DNA from: Bacillota bacterium
GTDB lineage: Bacteria; Bacillota_I; Bacilli_A; MOL361; Turicibacteraceae
DNA: 21,436 nt
NCBI GenBank assembly: GCA_003486705.1
Contig: DNGE01000003.1
Coordinates: forward strand, 8,333-29,768
Direction: 5' to 3'
Part shown: piece after piece, positions 13,605 through 21,436 of the stretch
Layout of the letters: each line of letters begins with the position of its first letter
Position numbering within the stretch: the first letter of the stretch is position 1
Program-made: the position numbers and the translations under genes
The notes under the pieces: model-generated
The model's database searches: none
Told to the model about the DNA's origin: nothing
Seen by the model: only the letters and a program-made list of their open reading frames with translations

Positions 13605-14723
13605 ATGGGAGAAAAGAAATCAAATAATTCGGTTATGTTAGGAGTTATTCTATTTTTTATCGTGTGTTTGGTACTTGGAGTAGGCTTTGGCATTGGTCTG
13701 GCACACTATAGTGAAACGTATCAAGTTGATATACCATTTTACACGTTTATGCTCATCATTGGTTTTATGTATCTCAACATATTTGTTCAAATTAATCTTC
13801 ATGAATTTGGTCATTTTATTTTTGGTAAGCTATTTCATTATCAACTCATTAGTTATCGAATTGGACCCCTGTCCTTTGATTATGAGAATGGTAAAATGAA
13901 GCTATCACTCAAACGGAATAAAGGGTATGGTGGATTATGTGCGATGTTGCCACGCGGCGATATTAAACGTGGACAATATGCGTTATTTATTGCGGGGGGC
14001 GTTATTCTAAATACCATCTCTGCTATTATTTTTATCGCGATGTTTATGACCTTCTGGCGTACAAAATCTATCTTATTACTCGGAAGTTTGGTGGCCTGTC
14101 TATTCACCACCCTAATCCTAATTGTGTGCAACGCACTTCCACTCACAATGGGACCAATGCAAACAGATGGTAAAATATTTTTCAGCCTCTTTAAACATAA
14201 TGAAGAATCAGACCTCATCTTAGAAATGTTTCAACTTGTCACACAGTTAGGATGTGGGATTAGACCGCGAGATTTAGTTTTTAGAGGTGACGTTTTGCCT
14301 CTATATGGTGAGATGAATCAGTTTGATGTACAACGGGTGCTATATGGATATTTTCAAGCACTCGATTTAGGTGGCAGCCAGCAAGTCAAAGCCATGATTT
14401 CAATATTAGAATCTCACTTAGATTTAATAAACTCTGTTTTATTACCAGGCATCTACAATGAATTGATTTATTTTTACTTAGTTGTTGAATTCAATGAAGA
14501 AAAAGCAAAGCTTTATTATGAAAAAGTGGCAAAACAATTAACACAAGATAAAGATGTAAATGGATGTCGTGTCAATGCAGCATGTGCCTTATATTTAGAT
14601 CAGGATGTTGCAAAGATGCAAACATGGTATGAATTAGGGATGAGTGTGGCCGATAAATTTCCATTGAAAGGGCAGGCGTTACTTGAGGTGGATTTATTAA
14701 AATCTTTAAGCGACGAGCATTAA
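13605..14723 (+). CDS. M50-family intramembrane metalloprotease-like protein
   Basis: A 372-residue polytopic membrane protein with site-2-protease hallmarks. HEFGH at 66-70 (zinc ligands His66 and His70, catalytic Glu67) lies within or next to a hydrophobic segment. GGVILN is at 131-136 in a second core helix, and TDG is at 187-189, where Asp188 could be the third zinc ligand. Hydrophobic segments occur at about 11-31, 43-64, 124-149 and 155-176. There is no PDZ domain, so it is not a plain RseP/RasP. Residues about 200-372 form a soluble, helix-rich tail of unknown type, possibly TPR-like. The ATG follows AGGGAGGAG. It is monocistronic; the substrate is unknown. Peptidase M50 membership is well supported; activity is inferred. 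Confidence 0.82.
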   Translation: MGEKKSNNSVMLGVILFFIVCLVLGVGFGIGLAHYSETYQVDIPFYTFMLIIGFMYLNIFVQINLHEFGHFIFGKLFHYQLISYRIGPLSFDYENGKMKLSLKRNKGYGGLCAMLPRGDIKRGQYALFIAGGVILNTISAIIFIAMFMTFWRTKSILLLGSLVACLFTTLILIVCNALPLTMGPMQTDGKIFFSLFKHNEESDLILEMFQLVTQLGCGIRPRDLVFRGDVLPLYGEMNQFDVQRVLYGYFQALDLGGSQQVKAMISILESHLDLINSVLLPGIYNELIYFYLVVEFNEEKAKLYYEKVAKQLTQDKDVNGCRVNAACALYLDQDVAKMQTWYELGMSVADKFPLKGQALLEVDLLKSLSDEH

Positions 14724-14782
14724 AAAAGTCATCACAAACTAAATAGTTGATAAGTGGTTCAAGATAAATAATAATTGCATTG

Positions 14783-14811
14783 TTGACAAAGCGGATGTTA
14801 TCTTTTATAAT
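14783..14811 (+). promoter_or_regulatory. Consensus promoter of tRNA-Arg
   Basis: Perfect -35 TTGACA (14783-14788) and perfect -10 TATAAT (14806-14811) separated by 17 bases, about 38 bases before the tRNA 5' end. Confidence 0.93.
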
Positions 14812-14849
14812 AAAAACAAGAATAAATTGGTAATTATTCTTTATGCTAG

Positions 14850-14926
14850 GCGCTAGTAGCTCAATTGGATAGAGCATCTGACTTCGGATCAGAGGGTTGT
14901 GGGTTCGACTCCTGCCTGGCGCGCCA
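14850..14926 (+). tRNA. tRNA-Arg (anticodon UCG)
   Basis: A complete 77-base cloverleaf with encoded CCA. The acceptor stem is GCGCTAG / CTGGCGC with one G-T pair, and the D-stem is GCTC / GAGC. The anticodon stem TCTGA / TCAGA encloses loop CTTCGGA, so the anticodon is UCG (reads CGA and possibly other CGN). The T-arm has TTCGACT in the loop and two wobble pairs, and the discriminator base is G. A20 in the D-loop fits arginine identity. It is a single-gene unit with its own consensus promoter and terminator. Confidence 0.95.
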
Positions 14927-14933
14927 CTTCAAC

Positions 14934-15003
14934 AAAAAAAGACCTTTAAAGTAAAGTTTAAATCTTAACAGATTTGATTTTTACTTTGAAGGTCTTTTTG
15001 TTT
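14934..15003 (+). terminator. Terminator of tRNA-Arg
   Basis: Long stem GACCTTTAAAGTAAA (14941-14955) with TTTACTTTGAAGGTC (14980-14994), one mismatch or wobble, preceded by A7 and followed by T5-G-T4. Confidence 0.92.
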
Positions 15004-15027
15004 TATTACTAGATACGTATTTAAAAG

Positions 15028-15047
15028 ACACTTAACTTTCTAAGTGT
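15028..15047. repeat. Perfect dyad overlapping the -35 region of the propeller operon
   Basis: ACACTTA (15028-15034) and TAAGTGT (15041-15047) with a six-base loop. It covers the position expected for the -35 of the TATAAT at 15059. Confidence 0.55.
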
Positions 15048-15058
15048 AAAGAATAAAA

Positions 15059-15064
15059 TATAAT
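15059..15064 (+). promoter_or_regulatory. -10 box of the propeller operon
   Basis: Perfect TATAAT, 53 bases upstream of the first propeller gene. The -35 position (15036-15041, CTTTCT) is poor, which suggests regulated or activator-dependent transcription. Confidence 0.5.
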
Positions 15065-15087
15065 AGGTAATTTTATAAAAATTACCT
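15065..15087. repeat. Perfect 10-bp dyad at the start site of the propeller operon
   Basis: AGGTAATTTT (15065-15074) and AAAATTACCT (15078-15087) with a three-base loop, directly after the -10. It could be an operator over the transcription start or a hairpin in the 5' leader. It lacks a U-tract, so it is not an ordinary terminator. Confidence 0.6.
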
Positions 15088-15117
15088 GTCTTAAAAATCG
15101 CTCAAGGGGGAATCAAT

Positions 15118-18051
15118 ATGGCGATTGACGATGATTTTATTCTTTTTCAAAACGAAAAAAAGTGTGCTTTTATACAAATGGGTAAAAAGAGTCAAAAAAG
15201 TGAACATTATAAATATTTATTAAATAATCAAAATCATGAAATACAGTTTAATGAAAATGAATTACATGTAATAAAAAATAGGAATGCATCTCATCCAATC
15301 AGACTACAATTTCTAAATACATCATCACAAACTAATCTAGTACCATTAGGACCGATTAATCATTCACATTATGAGCATCTGTGGTATCAAAATATTTATA
15401 ATGGAATAGACACTTTATTTTATGTGAAAAATGGATATCTGGAACAAGATTTTATTATTAAACCAAATATTAATCCAGAAAATATACAGTTTACTATTTT
15501 GGGTGCTTCTCATTTTGGTATAGATATAGAGGGTAACTTAACAATTGAAATAGAAAGTAATAAGTTTAAGTTATTAAAACCAATCTCGTATCAACAATTG
15601 AATGGAGTCAAAACAGTAATTGAAAGTAAATATTGTCTATATGATGAACGAATAATTGGATTTGAAATTGGAACATATGATACAAATTTTCCACTTATTA
15701 TTGATCCAGTCTTCGATTTTTCAATGCATCTAAAACATGATTTTATTTCAGAGGATAAGTTAATATATAATAAATTTAATAATGGAACAGCTATTACTAG
15801 CGATTCATTTGGTAACATTTATGTATTAACAACAGAAACAACCTATGTTGAAGCAAACTTTGTTGAGAAAAATAGTTCCCATACAACAACGTATAAAGGA
15901 TTTTTGGTAGTTAGAAAATTTGATTCAAGTGGCAAGCAGATAGGTGATGATATTATCCTATTGGAGAATTTAAAAAACTCAGTGACACTCGCAGCTATCG
16001 GGTCAGATATTGCAGTCGATAATGAGGGAAATATTTATGTAATCGGTTCAATTATGGACCCAATAAAAGTTTTAGTAGCATTGTTTAAACAAGTACCAAT
16101 AATAGGAGATATCCTCGTTTTTATTCTAGTGGCAATTATTCTAGGATTTGATTATGAAAAACCAACTAATAATATAATAACACCGACTAAAGAAGCATTA
16201 CTAGACCAAGTAACAGGAATTATTACATCTTTTGTTATTAAAATCGCACCAGATTATAGTAAAACTAAAAAAGTATTAGCAAGTACTTATATTGGTGGAG
16301 ATCCTGGTAAGATTACTAAACCAGAAAAAGAAAAAATTTTGGCAGAATTGTTTAAAGGAGAATTTAATACGTTACAGGAAGTTATGAAAAAAAATATGAT
16401 GGATATGACGTTTGCTAATAAAGTAAAAGCCGACCATATAGGAAATGTTTGGATAACAGGGAGCACCTGTTCGAAAAGGATTTCCTATGCCACAAATAAA
16501 ATTCATGGTGATAGACATGATGCCTTTGTAATGAAATTAAATCCTGAATTTACTAAAGCTACGTCATTTTATTTTATAGGTGGCGAGTTATCAGATTTTG
16601 GACTTAGTCTCACTCTAAATGAAACCAAAAATTCTGATGACTATGAGGTGTTCGTAGTTGGAGCTGCTGAAGTTGATATGAATTTAACTTCAAATAATAC
16701 ACCAGCTATCAAAGGTAAATTTGAAACATTAAATACGGACCAACAAACGTTGAAACCAAACGCAACATCTGGTTCATTTATCGCTAAGTTTTTATCTTCT
16801 GGAACTCCAGAATATATAACGCTTTTTAGTGGTAATCACGGAGAAACGATTGTTAATGATGTGATTTATAAAGAAGATGGTTCACTGTATATTATTGGTT
16901 CAACACAAGGTGGGGTTCCAATACTAAAAAGTAGTTATCAAAAAACTCATTTGTTTAGCCCAATACAATATGTCGGCTTTATCAGTAAAATAGATGCAAA
17001 TGAACAACATGTAATTGCATCAACTTATTTAGGTGGATCAAAAGACTACACAGGGAATGGTTCTTCCATTATCTTAAGCTTTTTACCCTATATATCAGGA
17101 TCTGGTGGTGATTTAAATACAGGTAATAGGAGTATATTAAAATCAATAGCTATTGATGGAAACGGCTATATTTATGTAGCTGGAGAGAGTCAGTCACATG
17201 ATTTCCCTATGACAAATGAAGCGTATCAACCAGTTCTTCTCGGTCGTTCAGATTGTATTTTAGCTAAGTTAACTAGTGATTTGAGTCAGTTAGAATACTC
17301 AACTTACTTTGGTGGCGAGGATGTTGATAGAGTGAACCAGATATTGGTTGATGAATCAGGAAATATGTATGGAATTGGACAAACAGCCTCTAGAAATTTT
17401 CCAGTATCAATTAGTGAATACCCTGTTGAATCAAAAACTTCTTCTATGTTTTTTAAAATTCCAACAAAGCAAAATGAAAATACAGTAGAATTTTTAGATT
17501 CAAACTTAAAAATAGCAATAAATAGAATAATAAATCATGATCTTATAGATGAAATAACTGAATCTGATTTACTGAGTATGCCTAGAGTCATTGACTTATC
17601 TTCCAACCAGATAACAAATCTAACTGGCCTAGATAAAGCAAAATATTTAATGGGATTATATCTTCAAGAAAATCAAATAGAAGAGGTTCAGTTATTAAGC
17701 AACCTAAAAGAATTAAATTTTATTAATCTTGCAACTAATAATATTTCTGATTTAAGTGAATTGAATTTTGTAAGCGATGGGTATTTTTCTAACCAAACAA
17801 TCGGAGTTAGTGTCAGAATGATATCAGGAAAGGCAACCTTAAAAGTAAACTTTTTAAAACATCTTGTGGGTGAAATTTCAATTATTGGAGATATTTCAGA
17901 CAACGGAACCTACAATGAAACCACGCATACCATTACATGGAATCAAGTTTCACAAGGTCAAATGTTTACGTTTAATTTCGGCCATCCAGTTGGAGTGCAA
18001 TATAGCTCGGATGAAACGTTTAATGGAATCGTTCAGGTAACAATAATCTAA
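15118..18051 (+). CDS. SBBP beta-propeller protein with internalin-like LRR module
   Basis: A 977-residue protein. Residues about 15-200 match the domain that precedes SBBP repeats (YQNIYNGIDTLFYVKNGYLEQDF, ending PLIIDPV). Residues about 220-780 hold degenerate SBBP propeller repeats; the clearest is at about 675-735, with DGNGYIYVAGES, DFPMTNEAYQP and YSTYFGGED. Residues about 788-887 form an internalin-type cap and two or three LRRs (VIDLSSNQITNLTGLDKAKYL). Residues about 915-977 look like the LRR-adjacent Ig-like domain of internalins (ISDNGTYNETTHTITW). A hydrophobic stretch at 317-343 interrupts the propeller. No signal peptide, lipobox, LPXTG or C-terminal anchor is visible, although relatives are usually extracellular. 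The ATG has AAGGGGG upstream. It forms an operon with the paralogue 29 bases downstream. A binding or adhesion role is inference. Confidence 0.85.
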   Translation: MAIDDDFILFQNEKKCAFIQMGKKSQKSEHYKYLLNNQNHEIQFNENELHVIKNRNASHPIRLQFLNTSSQTNLVPLGPINHSHYEHLWYQNIYNGIDTLFYVKNGYLEQDFIIKPNINPENIQFTILGASHFGIDIEGNLTIEIESNKFKLLKPISYQQLNGVKTVIESKYCLYDERIIGFEIGTYDTNFPLIIDPVFDFSMHLKHDFISEDKLIYNKFNNGTAITSDSFGNIYVLTTETTYVEANFVEKNSSHTTTYKGFLVVRKFDSSGKQIGDDIILLENLKNSVTLAAIGSDIAVDNEGNIYVIGSIMDPIKVLVALFKQVPIIGDILVFILVAIILGFDYEKPTNNIITPTKEALLDQVTGIITSFVIKIAPDYSKTKKVLASTYIGGDPGKITKPEKEKILAELFKGEFNTLQEVMKKNMMDMTFANKVKADHIGNVWITGSTCSKRISYATNKIHGDRHDAFVMKLNPEFTKATSFYFIGGELSDFGLSLTLNETKNSDDYEVFVVGAAEVDMNLTSNNTPAIKGKFETLNTDQQTLKPNATSGSFIAKFLSSGTPEYITLFSGNHGETIVNDVIYKEDGSLYIIGSTQGGVPILKSSYQKTHLFSPIQYVGFISKIDANEQHVIASTYLGGSKDYTGNGSSIILSFLPYISGSGGDLNTGNRSILKSIAIDGNGYIYVAGESQSHDFPMTNEAYQPVLLGRSDCILAKLTSDLSQLEYSTYFGGEDVDRVNQILVDESGNMYGIGQTASRNFPVSISEYPVESKTSSMFFKIPTKQNENTVEFLDSNLKIAINRIINHDLIDEITESDLLSMPRVIDLSSNQITNLTGLDKAKYLMGLYLQENQIEEVQLLSNLKELNFINLATNNISDLSELNFVSDGYFSNQTIGVSVRMISGKATLKVNFLKHLVGEISIIGDISDNGTYNETTHTITWNQVSQGQMFTFNFGHPVGVQYSSDETFNGIVQVTII

Positions 18052-18080
18052 AAATAATTATAACTTAAGGGGGAAAACTT

Positions 18081-21000
18081 ATGTCTAATGAAGATGGTAT
18101 CAGCACAACATCCAATTTAGAATCTATTTACTTTGAGTTAAATGAGACACAACTTCCACAAGAGATTAAATACATACTCGATTATCACAACCAAAGAATG
18201 CACTTTAAAAGAAATGAAGTTGATCTTTATTTAACAATATATAATAAAGATTTATTAAATATAAAATTCAAAAATAGTAGCGAGAACGTACAAATAATTA
18301 GTTCAGATCAACTTTTACATACCACCGCATATCCGTCATTAAATCTGAAAGGTATCAATAATTATCAATCAATTACTTATCAGGTGCTTTATCCAAACAT
18401 TGACTTGGTGTTCGGAGAGTATAAAAATCATATTTCCCAGACATTTATTATTTATCCAAAAGGAAACCCAAAATCAATTCAATTGGATATGCAAGCAAGT
18501 GAAAAGACTGAAATTACGGATGAGGGTCAGTTAAGTATCTTGTTTAGAGAGAAAGTATTTTATTTAGCTAAGCCTAAAGCAGTTCAAGTTATCAATGGGG
18601 TAGAAGTTAATGTTGAGGCACGTTATCACGTTCAAAATAAAATGATTACATTTAATTTAGAGAGCTACGATGTAACAAAACCAGTCTTGCTAAATGTTAC
18701 CTATGATTTTTCGTTAATTCCAAATATGGTTAGTGAAAGTGCTTTTTATATTGATTCAAGTAAAAACCAATTTATTGCAAGTTATAAAACTCAGTACAAG
18801 GATATAAAAACTGTAAAAGCATATGCATTACGGTTAGAATGGGTCAGAGGATTAATGATTATATTTGTTAAAATGGCTGGAATGAGTTATGAAGCAGCCC
18901 TTGATATGATAGCTAGTTGGTTACAACAGGTGTATCGTGTAGAGGCATTAACGTTAAAAAAAGTAAGCGCTACAGGCGAACTAGTACAACTTATTAAACA
19001 AATTGAGTTAGCTATTGAACCCCGCGAGCTACCTAAGGTAACCCCTCTAATAGATAAAAAGGGACGGGTGTTTCCTGTTGATCCAGAGATATTAAATGAC
19101 CAACCTGAAACCATGCTACCACGTATTAGTGATTTAGTTGTAGATGAACTAGGGAATCTGTATCTTTCTGCAAATATTGCAGGAAAAAAATTAGATGAAA
19201 CGAAACCAAAACCAAACTGGTATCCGAAAGACGTTATTCAATACAATCCTTCAGGTAAAAATGAGGCAGCCCTACTAAAACTTAATAATCATGGGTTAGT
19301 GAGTTATATGACCTATCTAAGTGAAGGAAAGTCTACAAGTATAAATTCGATAGCCTTATACAAAAATGAATTATGGATGACGGGAAATGCGACGTTAATA
19401 GATGGCGATAAAAAAGAGCTTAAGACATGGCCGAATATATATATTGCTCATATAAATGCTAGCGCAACGCAACTCTTATTATCATCTCAGATAGGAGGAG
19501 AAGCGATTGATTATGGAAAAAAAATTCTTATTCATTCAAATCAAACGTCTTATGATGTTTATGTTATTGGAAATGTTGATAATAACGTCTATATTCCAGA
19601 ACAGCATAAACCGCATTTAGAATTAGGTAAGTTTCCAACATCACCTGATGCTATGCAACCTTCAATAGGTAAAGACATTTTTGCTGTTAGTGCAATTCTG
19701 AAGATGGATCCATTAGGTAATTTTATACAGAAAACATATTTTGATGGTGGATTCGGTGATACCCTGATAAAAACAGCAGCCATCGATACTGAAGGGAACT
19801 TATATATTGCAGGAACAACTATTGGCGGCATAAAAATGGGAAGATTAAATGGAGAACTTGCATATTCTCAAGTGCGAATACAAGAAAGAATCAGTATACA
19901 GGATTTATTTGTAAGATAGATCCTCAAGTTCATAGCATTTTATCAGCGACTTACTTAGGTGGAAGTACTGAAGAGTACCGAGATAACGCAGTTAATGATT
20001 TTATGAAACCAGTACCGTTAATTGTTACAGGTAGAGATGTAATCTATGAAATAGTCCTAGGGGATAATGATTCTTTATATGTAATGGGAAAAACAAACTC
20101 AGTTGACTTTCCTACAACTGATGATAGCTATCAACCTTATTATGCTGGCGGTTCGGATACGTTTATTTCAAAATTTAATACGAAAGACTTAAGTTTAGAA
20201 TACTCAACATTTTTAGGAGGTAGTGGACAAGATTTAGGTAAAAAAATTGCTGTAAGTTCTGATGAAGATGTTTTTGTTTTGGGGCATACCTATTCAACTG
20301 TTTTTGAATCATTGACCGAAAATACTAATCCAGGTGGTTCAATTTTTGAAACAGTTTTACACCTTAATTATCCCGATGAAGAAGTAGAATTTGAAGCAAA
20401 CCTAAAAGCAGCCTTAAATAAAATCTTAAACAGAAGCGACTCTTTGAATATAACTAAAAACGATTTAAGACATCTGCCACAACTAGTAGATTTAAGCAGT
20501 GCTAATATTTCAGATTTAACAGGCCTTGAGTATGCAAAACATATTAAACAACTTAATCTATCGCACAACAATATTTCAGATGTCACCTCAATTAGTAACT
20601 TACCATATTTACAGTATTTGGATATTAGCGATAACAAAGTTTTAGACTTAACGCCATTAAATAAACTTCCCCAATTAGAAACCTACTTTGCAGAAAATCA
20701 GGTACTTAGTATTCAACACCCCGTCATTGTTAATAAAAGTAATGTATATCTTCTTCTGTTAATATACTTTTGTTTTGGGTTGGACATTAAAAAAATGAGT
20801 GTATCTGATATTTCTGATAACGGTGTTTTTAATGAAACTCAACAATCTATTACATGGCCGAATGTGAAGATAGGACAAATCGTTAGCTTCAAATTTGATG
20901 ACCTGGAAGGGTTTAGTGGCACCATGTATGTTGAAGCGGTAGAAGAGCGTGATGAAGAGGATAATATTCCACCGGTTATCCAACCGCGTTTCAAATATTC

Positions 21001-21340
21001 AACACCTAGTACCTACTCAGGGCAACGGGCGCATAGTTTAGTTTATGGATTTTTGAATATCGATGAAAATGAAGCCGCCGTGATTAAAATGAAAATTTAT
21101 AATGCAATGAAAGAAGAGGTTGTTTTTGAAGATACCTACAATCTCGATGTAAATGGGAAAGTCATGAAGGTATTCGGTGAACTTCCAACGCTTTATCAAG
21201 TCTTCTTTGAAGTGAGTCATCAAAATATATATCTATTTAGCGTTCCACGCATACAAGAAAAAGGTGCACCAGTAAAAGATAGCACATTTATAGGTAGAAA
21301 CTTCTATCATAACCTTAATATGAAAAAAGAAGAGCTTTAA
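18081..21340 (+). pseudogene. Second SBBP-propeller/internalin-like paralogue, split by a frameshift
   Basis: Reads as one gene of about 1086 residues broken by one missing base. The first frame runs from ATG 18081 to a stop at 19917-19919 (612 residues). The second frame is open from at least 19889 to 21340 and restores propeller sequence at once (NQYTGFICKIDPQ, LSATYLGG). One extra base near 19881-19891 (caagaaagaat) rejoins them. Domains follow the first copy: SBBP-leading domain (about 20-213), hydrophobic/amphipathic insert (about 253-286), propeller repeats, internalin cap and LRRs (VDLSSANISDLTGLEYAKHI), LRR-adjacent domain (ISDNGVFNETQQSITW). A further C-terminal domain of about 120 residues is absent from copy one. 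No signal peptide is seen. The start has AAGGGGG upstream. It may be a true pseudogene, a phase-variable state or a sequencing error. ATG 20003 is internal and has no ribosome binding site. Confidence 0.8.
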
Positions 21341-21382
21341 GTTAAATAGATCGTTTAGCAAACAATAGAAAAGGTAACTCGG

Positions 21383-21413
21383 AAGTAGGTGAAACCATCT
21401 GGTGATCCTACTT
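21383..21413 (+). terminator. Possible stem-loop after the propeller operon
   Basis: AAGTAGG (21383-21389) pairs with CCTACTT (21407-21413), with a smaller ACC/GGT pairing inside. No clear T-run follows (GAATATTTCG), so terminator function is doubtful. Confidence 0.35.
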
Positions 21414-21436
21414 GAATATTTCGTTAGGAATGATCC

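Noticed and set aside
13438..13641. 67-codon open frame rich in Lys, Arg and Asn upstream of the M50 gene
   Set aside because: It starts at a GTG without a ribosome binding site, runs through the ribosome binding site and start of the M50 gene, and has the composition of translated AT-rich spacer.
14850..14926. tRNA-Arg as an integration (att) site for an island carrying the propeller genes
   Set aside because: No integrase gene follows, the tRNA has its own intact terminator, and I find no repeat of the tRNA 3' end downstream within the window.
19881..19891. Programmed frameshift site in the second propeller gene
   Set aside because: The junction lacks a slippery heptamer in the required frame and no Shine-Dalgarno-like stimulator is near, so deletion or sequencing error is simpler.
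20003..21340. Independent gene starting at ATG 20003
   Set aside because: Open reading continues upstream of this ATG with clear SBBP sequence that completes the preceding frame, and no ribosome binding site precedes it. It is the 3' part of the frameshifted paralogue.

Overview
The window reads as an AT-rich chromosomal segment of a low-GC Gram-positive bacterium (Bacillota). The gene order rpmB / yloU-fakA ... recG ... plsX ... rnc is a thinned-out version of the Bacillus subtilis rpmB-yloU-yloV-sdaAB-sdaAA-recG-fapR-plsX-fabD-fabG-acpA-rnc neighbourhood. A Turicibacter or Erysipelotrichia-type host is my guess from overall flavour only. No mobile element, CRISPR array or rRNA is visible.

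Left block (1-6372). rpmB (minus) is divergent from the yloU-fakA operon, both with good sigma-A-type promoters and terminators. Next comes an nfeD-floT pair (flotillin membrane microdomain proteins), then a minus-strand VOC/glyoxalase-like gene. A small membrane protein gene follows that is in two frames joined by an A AAA AAG slippery heptamer with a Shine-Dalgarno-like element just upstream. This is either a dnaX-like programmed -1 frameshift or a one-A deletion.

Middle block (6373-11842). recG, plsX and rnc stand as separate transcription units. fapR, fabD, fabG and acpP, which surround plsX in Bacillus, are absent here. With fakA nearby this hints at reliance on exogenous fatty acids (FakA makes acyl-phosphate, PlsX interconverts acyl-phosphate and acyl-ACP). 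A small four-helix membrane protein and a DltE-like short-chain dehydrogenase follow. The dehydrogenase overlaps tail to tail with a minus-strand L,D-transpeptidase whose extracytoplasmic part carries a pseudopilin-like module.

Right block (13115-21436). An M50-type intramembrane metalloprotease-like gene precedes a tRNA-Arg(UCG) with a consensus promoter and strong terminator. Then come two very large tandem paralogues (about 977 and 1086 residues). Each combines the N-terminal domain typical of SBBP-repeat proteins, an SBBP beta-propeller, and a C-terminal internalin-like module (N-cap, LRRs, LRR-adjacent Ig-like domain). Neither has a recognisable signal peptide or wall anchor. The second copy is split by a one-base frameshift near 19881-19891. 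The pair sits behind a promoter whose -10 is bracketed by two perfect dyads. This locus is the most unusual part of the window.
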